64,000 nt of DNA from assembly GCA_028551475.1 (NCBI GenBank), contig CM052361.1, positions 8,501,501-8,565,500 of the forward strand, read 5' to 3'. Every line of letters starts with the position of its first letter. Positions within the stretch are counted from its first letter, which is position 1. Below the pieces are notes generated by a model that made no database searches, was not told the origin of the DNA, and was given only the letters and a program-made list of their open reading frames with translations. Below are positions 1 to 14,084 of this stretch, piece after piece. The DNA is from Casuarina equisetifolia (taxonomy: Eukaryota; Streptophyta; Magnoliopsida; Fagales; Casuarinaceae). The position numbers and the translations under genes are program-made.

Positions 1-1339
<1,339 letters not shown>

Positions 1340-1444
1340 GGCTAAAATTTCTACGGAGTGTTGAATCTGCTGCGACGCAGTCTCTTTTGTTTTGAATACC
1401 TTTTGCTCTTTTGTTTTGAATACCTTTTGCTTGATTTGCTTTGG

Positions 1445-1452
1445 TATTTATA
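1445..1452 (-). promoter_or_regulatory. TATA box of peroxidase A
   Basis: The minus strand reads CTATAAATACC about 106 bases upstream of the ATG at 1339. The same TATAAATA in the same context (tataaataccag) lies 82-91 bases upstream of the ATG in copies B, C and D, so it is inherited with the gene and is probably the core promoter. Confidence 0.7.
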
Positions 1453-2514
1453 GCCTGGGAAGAAATAGAGACGTCAAGTTAACTATTCCTGGACTTGGTC
1501 TGGAAGAAACGTCTTAAATCAATGAAAATGAGACCAAGCATATTATACTAACGTGTACAATGTTTTTCAAGCCATTACCCTGTATCATTGGATCGTGTCT
1601 TTGGAAACTCGTATTTATGGCTGTTCACTTGCCATCGTCATCTAAAATCATAATGAGAAAACGAATAAATGCCTTGATTTGTTCCAAGTCTCCTCGGCTA
1701 CTTAAGCTATTAGTTTATTGACTCGGTTTTAGCCGCCTTGTTTGATTTTTGCTTCATTAGATACAAGTGAAATGGTGGGGATAAGCATGTTTAATATCAT
1801 AAATTTCTTGACATGGATGTGCTACTTGGTCGCGACAGCTAACTGCTAATATTTTGAACACATATTTGCATGGAAAAATTCAAGCTGACTGGAGATTTCT
1901 TTATTTCAGCGACTTTTCAATTCAGTGAGAAGCCACACCTCGTGAATTACTCATTAGAAGAAAGAACCTCGCAAAAGCTCCTGATGGTGATTGCCGGCGT
2001 TAGGGGATAATATAGCATTAAAATAGCTGGACCAGTTCCTCGTTTCATCAAAATAAATATACGTTATGTCATGATTGAGGAAATTGCTTATCGATCAAGT
2101 TTTTTATTGGTTGGACCTTGCATGGCACGCCAAAAAGGATGGCATTTCACCAAGATCTGTTGAAGAAGTCTCCTTGAGAGTCTTCAAGGCGTGTTTTGAA
2201 GAAAGTTCGTAGAGGTTTTCGATTCATGTTGTCATGCAACTTTGATGCCAATTATGATGCATACATGAGTATGTCTCACATGTACAATAACAACAATAAA
2301 TAAATAAGCATTCATATTTATATTTTGAACTTGGAGTAAGATAAATGCCTATGTTAATGGTCCATGAAAAATCTCTCAAGAAGTATAATTATCAACTTAG
2401 CTTGGAAATTTTACAAAACAAAACCTTTTTCTTATTCTAATATGAGATTAGTCTCCTCTTTGATGGACAACAAATCAAATAAAATCAGAACAAGAAAAAA
2501 ATTAACTAAATCCA
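1453..2514. other. Upstream flank of peroxidase A, no gene seen
   Basis: AT-rich sequence with only short open frames lacking coding character. The part next to the promoter is alignable by eye with the flanks of copies B and C (for example the ggacttggtc stretch near 1490), as expected for a duplicated promoter. No RNA gene or transposon was recognised before the LINE target site at 2515. Confidence 0.5.
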
Positions 2515-2533
2515 AACTTGCTCGAATAATTTA
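2515..2533. repeat. Target site duplication of the LINE, left copy
   Basis: The 19 bases aacttgctcgaataattta are repeated exactly at 7919-7937. The two copies bracket the LINE and mark its ends to the base. Confidence 0.93.
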
Positions 2534-2622
2534 TTTTTTTTGGTGGAAAGGTAAATTGTATTAATACATATTAAAGTACAAAAATACAGGAGCATACCCC
2601 AGTATTACAAAAGTCACCATAT

Positions 2623-5600
2623 CTATGAAAAGATGAAAGTTGGAAGCCTCCAAATCTCACTCAAAATAACATTGCATTGAGAAGATTTTATATTTCTAAA
2701 CAAAGAAGTTCTCTCTCGTACTATTTTCTTTATTTTTGCTAAGAGAATAAGGATATCCATTGTTTTCTCTTGAAAATGTCTTCTATTTCGTTCAGCCCAT
2801 ATACAATAAATACAAGCTAAGAAAGATATCTTGAGAAGTTTGGCAGCTAAATTCTTTCCTTTTATTGCTTTGATCATCCATTGTAGTTCTTCATTCCATC
2901 CTCCAATGTAACATTGGATTCCATTCTGAGCAAGAATACTTTTCCAAATCATCCTTGTCCATGCACATTCAAAAAAGAGATGACTTCTATTTTCTAAATG
3001 AGATTGACAAAAATCACAATATATGTTTATCGAAGGAAGCTATCGTATAATTTCTGTTGCTGTAGAAAGTCTATCCCTACAAACAAGCCATCCAATGAAA
3101 TTATGTTTGTAATGTCACCTGTCCAAATTAAATTATACCAATCAACCATTTCTCCAACTTGCCGAAGATCATTATAAATCTTTTGGCAACAATATGTAGG
3201 ACTTGAGAGAATAAAGGTAAGTATAGGCCTTAACTTGAGGAGACCCCGCCAACTCCAAGCCATGGTACCTTTTATGTCCAATTGCATTACTGGGGTTCTT
3301 TTACACTTTGTATTGTGAATCCATTTACTCCATAATGAGCCTTCTGGGAGGTTAATGAGATTCCAAAGTATACGTCCTAAAAAGACTTTATTCCAAATTT
3401 TGAGGTTCAGTAAACCTAATCCTCCTTCCTTCTTCGGTGAACAAACAATTTGCCAAGCTACTTTGTGAGAACGATGCATATCTATATTACCTGCCCATAA
3501 AAATTTTCTTATCTTTTTCTCGATCTCATAAATAGTCTGCTTTGGCAATAGGAAGACTTGCATCCAAAATGTGCAAATAGAAATGAGGACAGATTTTGCC
3601 AATTGTAATCTTCCTGCATAGCTTAGATGTTTCATTCCCCAACCTTCTATTCTTCCAAATATTTTATCCGTTAGACTTTTACAATCAACTTGAGCTAGTC
3701 TTTTTGTGATAAGAGGAACTCCAAGATATCTAATAGGGAGTGAACCCTTCGGGAAAGGAGTATAATCAAGTATAAGAAGTTGTTCTTGCTCCGATAACCT
3801 AGAAAGAAAATTTGACATTTACTCGGGTTATACTTTAAGCCTGTAAGATCAACAAATTCCCCCAAAACTTCTATAAAACATAGCACTGAGTTCACATCAT
3901 CATGAGAGAAGAGAAATAAATCATTAACAAAACATAAATGAGTGATTTTTTCTGATTTGCAGCGTCAATGAAATTTAAACACTGCTGTAAAGGTCTTTGA
4001 AATAATGATTCTGTTGAGTATCTCCATAACCAATACAAATAAATATGGAGATAAGGCATCACCTTGTCGCAATCCATTAGTACCTTTAAAGTATCCTGCA
4101 TGTTCTCTATTGAAATTGATTGAAAATCTTGTTGTAGTAATATACTCACTTATAGGATCAACCAAGTACTGGAGGGTGTTAGTGGCTTTCAAAACTCCTA
4201 ATACTGCATCTCATTTGACCATGTCATATGCTTTCATAAGATCAATTTTTATGGCCACACGTTTACCTTTGTCTCCCTTGTGATAGTTATGCAAAAATTC
4301 CTGGCAAAGCATAATGTTCTCTGAAATCTGTCGCCCTTTAATGAAAGCTGTTTGATTATGACTAACTACTGAAGGTAAAATGAGGCTTATCCTTTCAGCA
4401 AGCATCTTAGAAATGATTTTATATATAACATTACAACATGCTATTGGTTGATAATCCTTGGTGCAACTTGGATTGGGAACTTTAGGGACTAAAGAGAGCA
4501 ATGTTGAATTTGTAGCTTTCAGCAAGTTCCTAGAATAAAAGATCTCTAATACAGCATCTTCTACATCCTTTCCAATGATAGGCCATGCTTTCTTATAAAA
4601 CAAACTATTATAACCATTAGGCCCAGGAGCTTTAAAATCATGAATGCCCCACCAAAGTGCTTTAATAACATCAGAACGTTCAAAATTTGGCAAATTAAGC
4701 AATTCACTAATGTCCTCCTGGAATAGAGAAGCATACCTTTCAAAGTTGATAGGAATACTTTTAGAGTTGCCAAGAATTGACTAATAATAGGAAATAATAG
4801 CAAATCTCAATTCCTGCTCATTTGTAATAACAGAGCCATCCTCTAGTACCAGTTTATTAATCTTGTTTTGAGCTCTCCTCCGCATCAATGATGCAAAGAA
4901 AATCTTACTGTTATTATCCCCTTCTTTTAACCATATGTTCCTTGATTTTTGTTTGAGAATAATTTCTTCATGTTTACTCATAGCAAGGAGTTGCTCAAGT
5001 TGTGATTTTTCCTCAGAACATGTATATGGACAATAAGGATTAAGTTCTAACCTGCTCTGAATTTGCTTCAAATTTTCTCTTGCATCCTTCACCTTCCGGT
5101 ACAAATCTCCAAAATGGGTGGCATTGAGTTTTTTGAGAGAAGGCTTTAAGGCTTTTAATTTTTGCACAACTTGAAACATTTTTGAGCCATTTATTTCTTG
5201 TTGCTATACTGAACTTACTGTATCTAAAAAATCTGAGCAATCAGTCCAAAAATTAAAGAATCTAAATGGAGATTTCTTCCTACTTATGTCATTTCCAAAT
5301 TGTACTAAACAGGGAGAGTGATCTGATACACCAAGAAGTAAAAATTCAATTGTGAATCTATCAAAATGAAGCACCCATTCTGCATTAGTAAAGACCCTAT
5401 CAATTTGACTAGCTCGAAGATTAGTTCTTGAGCCTTTGTTTGTCCATGTGAATAGAGGACCATAAAATGGAGGTTCTATCAATGTTATATTCTCAACCAT
5501 TTCATTTAAATTCTCCATTCCTTGTGTCCATCTAACGTTTGGGCCAATTTGCTCATTGATATTTCATATTTCATTGAAATCTCCCATAAGTAACCAAGGA

Positions 5601-6001
5601 ATATTGTTTACATTTAGAGTATCAAAGCATGTAAGGTCAGGCCATAACTCTCTACGTTCAACTTCTAAGTTACTTGCATATATGGCAAACAACAAGTAAG
5701 GGTGCATACTTGGCTTTTCAATGAGGCAATGGATGACTTGAGATGAGGAACCTTTAATTGTAAATTGTAATTGTGAGACTTTCCAAAGAACCCAAATTCT
5801 ACCAAGACTACTAGAATTGTAGTTATGAATATATTTCCAATTTGGAAATCCAAACTTCAAGAGTGCATCTACATTTTCTTCTTTAACTCTATGTTCAATT
5901 AAAATAATAATATAGAGGGAATGGGATAGAACAAATTTTGCTACTTCTCTTACTCTAGGGCTTTTATTTAAGCCTCTTACATTCCATGCAAGTACTTTCA
6001 T
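2623..6001 (-). pseudogene. LINE ORF2 (endonuclease-reverse transcriptase), broken
   Basis: ORF2 encodes the nicking endonuclease and reverse transcriptase for target-primed reverse transcription. The APE-like endonuclease spans about 6001-5250 (WNVRGLN, GDFNEI, IDRVFTN, SDHSP). The reverse transcriptase spans about 4700-3500 (FKAPGPNG, FIKGRQI, IKIDLMKAYD, NGLRQGDALSPYLF). A C-terminal zinc-binding segment (CDFCQSH...FFECAW) lies near 3000-2950. The frame is interrupted by stops at 5564-5566, 5204-5206, 4781-4783, 4211-4213 and 3965-3967, and by frameshifts near 3800 and 3010. Several stops are simple transitions at expected Trp or Arg codons. The catalytic FADD box reads FVND near 3910, so one metal-binding Asp is lost. 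Its ATG overlaps the ORF1 stop. Confidence 0.92.
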
Positions 6002-7344
6002 TCATTGGGAGGTTGATTCTCTTCCCCCATTAGCCCAGAATCTCCAACAGGACCTATGATGGTGGTGTCCTCTGCTAATATTATGAACTTATTTCCAGGG
6101 ATAACCTTTTGCTCTTTTCCTTTTTTCTTTCCAGAAGATTTTGATTTTGAAGTACTTGGTGAAGAGTCAGAGATTCCTATGATTTCTTTTGGTTGAACAA
6201 CTACACATGTTTCAATATCCTCTGTAATAAGAGTTGGCCTAACTTCTTGAGAATCCATTTGAGTGGTCTGGGTATCTTTTCCAACAACTTTTGTATTGGG
6301 TCTTAGATCTTGAGTTTCATTATGGATTTGAACTAAAGGATTCATTCTCTTTTTAGGAACCCAAACTTCCTTTTTCTTCAAATTACATTCTTTGTGTCCA
6401 AAACAACTACAAACTTTACATTTCATAGGAACCCAACAATATTCAACATGTACTTTATATGGTTCCTCTTTACCCATATCTATTTCAAATTTTCTAGGAA
6501 ATTCACTATTAATATCCATCAAAATACACACTTTTGCATACGATAATCGAAGCTTTTGTTCTGTTGCTTTATCCATGTATAGTGGTTTTCCTAACACACT
6601 GCTCACATAACTCATTCCCGGATTAGTCCAAAGCACATGAGGAACATTATATAACCGCACCCAAATGGGAATAGTAGAAATTTTTTCTTTTTCCAATCTA
6701 ATGAAGGGATGCCATTTTTGAAGGAAAAGTGGACGACCTACAATATCCCATACCCCTACTTCCATAACCTCCTCCATCTTCTTAATATTTGAAAAACGAA
6801 AGAAAAAGAAACCATTTTCAATCGCTAAAACTTCAGATAAGTTTTCTTTTCCCCATAATTTTTCCACAAGTCCTTTCACTAGATAATAAGAAATATTTTC
6901 AATCAAGAAATAACCTACTAAACAATTTTCAAAGTCACTTTTGCCTTCATCAATAACCTCTGGTGGAGGCTTTGCAATAAGTTTATTTTCTTTCATGGAA
7001 GGAGGATGATAATTTAATTTAGCTGTCTTCACAAGCTTACCCATTGCAATATGTTTCCAAGACACCTTAGCTCCACCACTCAAAGTATTAATATTTTGAC
7101 TATCTGATGCAATTATAGGGACATTCGCTTGAACTTTGTCAACAAAACTAATCATTTCTGCTTGAGACCTAGTTTCATTTTCACCAATGTTATCCAAAGT
7201 ATGAGTATCAAAATTTTTACCTGAATCATCAATACTTGATTTGAAGAGTGAAGCCGCAATTTCCGCTGCCAAATCAACTTTTGTAGCATTTGTGGCTTTT
7301 CCCTCGGTGACAAGAACTTTATCACTCCGAGTACGTGTCATCAA
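5998..7344 (-). CDS. LINE ORF1 protein (DUF4283-type, zinc knuckle), intact
   Basis: The 448-codon frame encodes the nucleic-acid-binding ORF1 protein that packages LINE RNA. The N-terminal third is low in structure. Residues about 145-320 match the plant DUF4283 layout (FRFSNIKKMEEVMEVGVWDI, IPIWVRLYNVP, GKPLYMDKAT, VEYCWVPMKC). A zinc knuckle remnant, CKVCSCFGHKEC, follows at about 330; its His-Cys spacing is shorter than the usual CCHC. The C-terminus is rich in Ser and Lys (STSKSKSSGKKKGKEQK). It ends at TGA 6000-5998, and the ORF2 ATG uses bases 6001-5999, an ATGA overlap that suggests termination-reinitiation. It is fully open although ORF2 is heavily broken. The family call is firm; the function is from known plant LINEs. 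Confidence 0.88.
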   Translation of the reverse strand: MMTRTRSDKVLVTEGKATNATKVDLAAEIAASLFKSSIDDSGKNFDTHTLDNIGENETRSQAEMISFVDKVQANVPIIASDSQNINTLSGGAKVSWKHIAMGKLVKTAKLNYHPPSMKENKLIAKPPPEVIDEGKSDFENCLVGYFLIENISYYLVKGLVEKLWGKENLSEVLAIENGFFFFRFSNIKKMEEVMEVGVWDIVGRPLFLQKWHPFIRLEKEKISTIPIWVRLYNVPHVLWTNPGMSYVSSVLGKPLYMDKATEQKLRLSYAKVCILMDINSEFPRKFEIDMGKEEPYKVHVEYCWVPMKCKVCSCFGHKECNLKKKEVWVPKKRMNPLVQIHNETQDLRPNTKVVGKDTQTTQMDSQEVRPTLITEDIETCVVVQPKEIIGISDSSPSTSKSKSSGKKKGKEQKVIPGNKFIILAEDTTIIGPVGDSGLMGEENQPPNE

Positions 7345-7918
7345 TTCTATTTATAGAATCAATTGTTCTAGAAACTCGTCTTTGATTGACAGAAAGTAAC
7401 TTTGGATCGATACGCTCCACCAATTTGACCATAGACAGATTTAAAAAGGAGACTAAATTGATGTCTGCAACCACCTTCTCCTACGTTAAATTGCCTTTAG
7501 AATTGTAGTGAGCTCCCTTATCTTCCCGTCACCTCTTATGTCATTCCTCCAATATTCAGTATCTTTGGAAGGCTGGATTTTTCAAGAAAAGTCGTTGCCT
7601 CTCATCCCATTCACCCTTTGGGAGCTTAGCGTCACTCCAATCAAAGGATCGGAATAGTTAAAAACCCCTTCTTTCTGATCGGCGTTGTTTGGCCTTTTCC
7701 GTTCAAGAGAGAGAAACACCGAATGCTTCTCTCCCCCTCCCTTCTTGCCTAACCCACTCGCTAGCACTGTCTCGACACCACAGAGGCGCCGATCTAGCAC
7801 CAAGTTCCAGCACTCGCCTGCACGAACTGCCACGCGCCGGCTTTGCCCTCAGTCGCACCTTCCGTTTGAGAGAGAGAAAACCTGAAGCGCTGCCTCGACA
7901 AGGTTTTTAGGTTTTCTT

Positions 7919-7937
7919 AACTTGCTCGAATAATTTA
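7919..7937. repeat. Target site duplication of the LINE, right copy
   Basis: Exact copy of 2515-2533, next to the 5' end of the minus-strand LINE. Confidence 0.93.
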
Positions 7938-8814
7938 ATGATAAAGCTACTAGTAGAAAATTTTAAAGCTTTGAGTTCAAATCACATTATCTTTCTTTTC
8001 CTAATTTAACAATAATAATAATAATAATAAGACCAAATAAAAACAAGCAACCCTAAACTTTTGTATTTCTTATTTTTAGATGAATAAATTTGCATATTTA
8101 TAAAATAAAAAATAAATAAAAGCAAGAAAATAAAATGAAAAGCAAAACTATGTATGGTTAGAAACAAACAAACAAACAAACAAACAACCTTTAAAACATA
8201 GGTCAATTTTGCTTTTCACGGTGATGGAATAAACTATATGATTTTGGTAGAAGGTCCAACACTCAGGAATAACCTAAAAAATAACGACAGGCTAAAAAGA
8301 AGGTAAAGTTTTAAGTCTGACTTTTAATGAAATGCCTTGCACCTCTTAGCATATCCTTACTGTTATTCAAACACAATATCCTATTCCTTTCTTTTCAAAC
8401 GAAACAGGTATGTACGGTGGAAATAAGCCTAACAGCTTGATCTCCATGTGATTTTCCTTTAAAATGGTCGACAACATCTTGCACACTGTTCTTTCATAAG
8501 AAGCAAAAGCATAAAAAATTACAGTTGCCAAAGATAGATTGTCAAATTCAACTGCCAAAAAGACCAGACACTAGATTTCTAAATGATTTAAACTTTTGGT
8601 TTTCCTCTAACAAAAGGGACAGCAAAAGTTAAAGAGATAGACAGCCAAGAGATGGAAGGATTGAAGATTCATGCTTGAAAACCAGATTGCCTTGTAGCTA
8701 GAAATAAGGATGCCTTTCTCAATAAATAAATTCCAAATTCTCTTAATAGAAAACAGACATTCAGGCTTCTACCTAACGAAATTTATTATGACAACAACTA
8801 AACAACTAAATTGT
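7938..8814. other. Non-coding flank of unit A, duplicated in unit B
   Basis: No gene seen. The stretch 8220-8730 aligns by eye with 14085-14600 (shared pieces include acaggctaaaaagaagg/acaggctagaaagaag, tcctttaaaatggt and the gccaag...attcatacttgaaaa region), so it is part of the segmental duplication. Simple repeats lie inside: an (ATA)n run at about 8010-8030 and (AAAC)n at about 8164-8187. Confidence 0.55.
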
Positions 8815-9124
8815 TGCAGCTACTTTGCTTAGTATATCTTTCAAGGCCGTATTGTATCACATTTGGAGGGAAAGGAATAGAAGAAGATTCAGCAATACAA
8901 GTCTAGAAAACTCAACCATTATTGCTAAAATCAAGAAGGATGTGAGAGGCAAGATTTCATCTACCAGAGGAGTCAAGCTTACAAATTGTAATAAATTTTT
9001 ACAAGAGCTTTAGAATTTGTCAAGTGCAATATTTGAGCTTAGATGATGATATTTTGTAATTGAATAATCTTGTAAATTTTTTTACGGGTGATATATAATT
9101 TGACCTTTCACCAAAAAAAAAAAA
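8815..9124 (+). mobile_element. 5'-truncated LINE tail (3' end of ORF2 plus poly(A))
   Basis: Codes for the last part of a LINE ORF2 (AVLYHIWRERNRRRFSN...KIKKDVRGKIS) up to a stop near 9013, then about 100 bases of 3' UTR and a 12-A tail at 9113-9124. It is nearly identical to the tail inserted in peroxidase D (48963-49399) and a more distant relative of the full-length LINE at 2534-7918, which ends in WAERNRRHF. It begins abruptly near gcagctactttgc, as expected for incomplete reverse transcription. No clear target duplication was found. Confidence 0.85.
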
Positions 9125-10012
9125 CTTATCGTAATTAAAAAAATTTCCAATTCTACATAAAATCCCGCAAAAGTGGCTCACCATTTTTTTCATAATGACC
9201 TTGCGAAGCAAAAATGGGAAGAATCATACACGTAATAAGAAAACAAAATGGTTTAAACCAATCAAATTATCAAAGGGGTTCAGGGACGGCATTTAACTTA
9301 GTCATGAAAGCATGCCATGGAATAAATTTCTGAATCTAGATTATCTGCCCGCAAGCTATCCTTCATTTCCATTTAACAAAGTATCAAAGTCACCTCCGTC
9401 TAGTTTGATCACATTATTCCTTCCAGCCTTGCTGATCCTCTTATTTCTGAGCGTTCGTCTCGTTGATCTCTTAAATCTTCCTCCTATGAACCATCACAAA
9501 TCCCACAAAAACAATTTTACAAGATAGTCTTGGAAAATAAGCTTATGCTAAGCTTTCTAAGTCGGCAGTATCGGTCTTTAGGTCCACGTATTCGATGCCT
9601 CGTTGTTTCCAATGAGCTTTCGAGAAATTTTTACTTGGGGAGATATTCTTAATTTCTATGTTTTTGGGGATCTACTGGCACAAGCAAAAATTACCAGAAA
9701 AAAAGAAGATTCTTTCTTGCTTTGATTTTTGAACACGCTTAAGACTTCTGCAACTTCCGTCAGATTATTTTTCAACACCTGTTTTATTTATATGCAATAA
9801 CAAAAACCTAATCAGTTCTTAATTTTTTTTTCCTATGACGATTAATCTGGCACCGAAAAATAAAATCTGTTAACTTTATTATGATAAAAAAACGTACAAG
9901 CCGTTTATTGAAGGTGGCAACCACAAAGAACGAACATATAATTCATGCATGAAATAATAAAGCAGAAATGGATACAAATTTGGTCGTGTATTCACTAAAC
10001 CAACCATTCAAC
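9125..10012. other. 3' flank of peroxidase B, no gene seen
   Basis: AT-rich. The last 250 bases correspond to the 3' flanks of copies C (24170-24336) and D (48600-48848), with shared phrases such as tttattgaaggtgg/tttattgaagatag and cataattcatgcatgaaat. This is the probable 3' UTR and downstream region of B. Confidence 0.5.
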
Positions 10013-11377
<1,365 letters not shown>

Positions 11378-11458
11378 AGCTAAAATCTCTTGTGAGCTTC
11401 TTAATCTGCCCGACTATGTTTCCTAGATTTTTAGTACCTTTAGCTTGGTTGGTTCTGG

Positions 11459-11466
11459 TATTTATA
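11459..11466 (-). promoter_or_regulatory. TATA box of peroxidase B
   Basis: TATAAATA on the minus strand, 82-89 bases upstream of the ATG, in the same sequence context as in copies A, C and D. Confidence 0.7.
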
Positions 11467-13214
11467 AGCGGGCGTCAAACCATTTTTCATCAGAGCCTAG
11501 AGAGGAACAGCGACGTAAGGCTAACTGTACCTGGGCTTGGTCAGCTTCCACCAGGAAATGAGACCGAACGCATTATTTTACCAAGTAAAAAGGCTTTCAA
11601 ATTATTAACCCAATGATTTCACTTCAAAAGGCTTGAAATTCTCTGGGTGTTTAGGATCTTGGATGGAAACGGCTGAATCAGTATCCGCTTGGACATGGTC
11701 AAGATGTGAGAAAGACGCGTGGGCTCTGCATGTTATCTGGAAGGACACTCAACTTCGTATTACGAGTAATTTCCTAATGGGAAGAGCCTGAATAGGCATT
11801 CTTAGTTTTTCAAAGGCCTCGGTTGCCCAAAATATTGGAATCTTGACTTGGGTTACGCAGTCTTTTTTTTTTTTTCTCTCCATTGATGAGACATAAATGA
11901 AGCACCCACTTCAGTTGATTAGATAACACAGCTTCTCTTATTTCTTTTTTAAATTAAAAGTTAATAATTCTGCCACTCAATTATTAGTCTTAATTTTCTT
12001 GTTTTGCCTTTATTGCTATGCTTTTAATAGTTATTTTCAAACTATTAAGAAACTCTTTTTTTATTTTAAAACTAATTTGTAAAAAAAAGGAATCTATTTT
12101 TCATTTTCAAGAATATATCACAGAAAATTTTAAGTAATGTGAAATATATATCATATTGAATACAATATTTTTCATAAGAATGCTTATTTATAGATAAGGA
12201 TGTCATGGTTAAACATAAATTCTGACATCATATTAAAAAAATTATTTTTTATTAAATTCGACTTGTAAAAAGTTAAACTTATATTTCTTTTTTTTTTTTA
12301 TAAAAAAAATAACGATGTTTTTAACATCAAATCCCCCTTACAATGTAAACACTTACGGGAGAATATAGCATTGAATTCTTTTCGAACAACAAGATATGGA
12401 CTCTTTCAATCCTCTGCAGCGGAATCCAATTGTTAAGATTATGATCGGTCAACAAATTTTACAATGTCAACCACTCAAGCCAATTGCTACACGATCCCCT
12501 AGCAAGTTTTGGGCGATTTTCTCCATCCATCTTCCTAGACCCATTCCATTCTTTATCACAATAATTCTATGTCATATCATGAAGGGAAAAGTTACTTCTT
12601 AATCAAGTTTTGTAATTACTTTGACTTTGTGGGATATGCAAAATATGTGGTTTTTCATTAAGATATGTTGAACAAGTCTCAAAGACTTTCAGGAATGTTT
12701 TACCTTTTATTTCAAAAGAAAATTCGAAAATGGTTTACTAAGCATGTTACACGCAATTTTTACATTTTAAGTACAATCAATTATAGTGCAGATATAAATA
12801 AAATCTCTCACATTAAAAAATGGTAACGATAAAAATATAAATATTTATATTTATCTTTAAACAATATAATTGTGTTCAAATTTTCTATTAAAGTTAAAAG
12901 TATTCTTTATGAACAGTTCATACAAATGATCTCTCATATATATGTGAATAGTCTTTTCTCTGACAAATGAACTATAATAAACTAAATCAAGGACAAATAA
13001 CAACCAACCATCTAGATCCATATAAAATAAACAAAACGAAATGGAACAAAATAAAAATTAAAAACAAAGTAGAAAAAGAAAAAAAACATTTGACCAAAAA
13101 AAAAATAACTTAAAACATACGTCAAATGAATTCTACATACAACAAATAAAATCTATGACCTAGCTAGAAGACCTAATACTATAACAAATACCCATTATAT
13201 ATAATTTGGAGAAA
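11467..13214. other. Upstream region of peroxidase B, no gene seen
   Basis: AT-rich. The first 400 bases, up to about 11850, match the upstream regions of copy C (26040-26400) and, after its transposon, copy D (58250-58510), for example ggaagagcctgaataggcat. Beyond this the sequence is AT-rich with homopolymer runs and no supported gene. Confidence 0.5.
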
Positions 13215-13640
13215 GAATTCGGTAACCTAGTTGAGGCTTGGAGAAAGTCCTGCATTTTTTGGGATGAAGGGGTTACTTTCAGCCGGTTCTGAAGATCATG
13301 GCAAGCTCTCCAATTGACCCCAAGAAAACCAGAGTTCAAGTCATGGAAATGCTTCACTTTCTGTTTAACTCTCATAGAAATTCTTCACAATACCATTAAA
13401 ATGCTTCATTTCCCCCCTTCCCAATGATTTCTTTACTTTGATTACCTAGGCTACGAAACAAAGCCTTTACTGATAAAGATGACATTTTGTCGAAGGCATG
13501 CCCTTCCATGACACATTCATGAATGTAGTGCGGTGGTGCAGGAGCCCGGAACAGAAGGACGTATCTAGGGCCCAGTTTGAGGGACGTCTTTCGGCATGCC
13601 CGTTTTGAATAACGTTCGGTGGCGCAAAATAGCGTGTGAA
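13215..13640. repeat. Duplicated segment, first copy (partner 16065-16560)
   Basis: About 430 bases that recur at 16065-16560 in the same orientation, with shared stretches such as ttactttcagccggttctga, aattgaccccaagaaaacca and tcatagaaattcttcac. The minus strand holds a short open frame in both copies, about 60-70 codons, but the two differ by frameshifts. It may be a remnant exon or an unclassified repeat; I do not recognise it. Confidence 0.6.
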
Positions 13641-14084
13641 AAGAATAAAAAGCGTTAGAGGTTATTTTTATTTAAAAATTTAATAATGAGTGAGCGATCT
13701 TTTTCACATTAAAAAAAGAAAAAAATTGAAACAAAATTTAGGAAACATGAGACTTTTGTTATACTATTTTCAAATATGTTCTATCACCTTAAGGGTAGAA
13801 AAATACATATCAATCTTTGTTCATGAATGAATGAAATTATATTTAAACATAAACTTTAATAGCATATAAAATTTTAAACAATAAAAAAATTAGACGAATG
13901 TTAAATTTCAAGTTTTGTAGTCTTTTCTTTTTTGTTAGGTGTTGTAGCTCTTTGTTTTCACAAATATAAATAGATTTCAATCTATTTCATTACATTACTA
14001 TTTTATAATAATGGATTGTGATTCTATTTTAAAATAAACAGAGTGAGAAAATTTTATTATCTAAATAGAAGATCTAGTACCATG

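Larger units (their letters stand above)
2534..7918 (-). mobile_element. Full-length L1-type LINE retrotransposon
   Basis: Non-LTR retrotransposon on the minus strand, about 5.4 kb. The T run at 2534-2541 is the reverse of a short poly(A) tail after the target duplication. The other end is a GC-richer 5' untranslated region (7345-7918), unlike its AT-rich surroundings, so the element is not 5'-truncated. Gene order is ORF1 (7344-5998, intact) and then ORF2 (6001 to about 2623, disrupted). A perfect 19-bp target duplication points to a recent or well-preserved insertion, but the ORF2 stops show that it is dead on its own. It sits between the promoter of peroxidase A and the rest of unit A. Confidence 0.92.

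Noticed and set aside
6392..6610. Plus-strand frame over LINE ORF1
   Set aside because: Antisense shadow of the intact 448-codon ORF1.
7582..7910. Overlapping frames in the GC-rich 5' end of the LINE
   Set aside because: Open on both strands because the region is GC-rich and low in stops; no family motif; better explained as the LINE 5' untranslated region.
12396..12602. 68-codon frame in the upstream region of peroxidase B
   Set aside because: No motif, not kept in the paralogous regions, length expected by chance.
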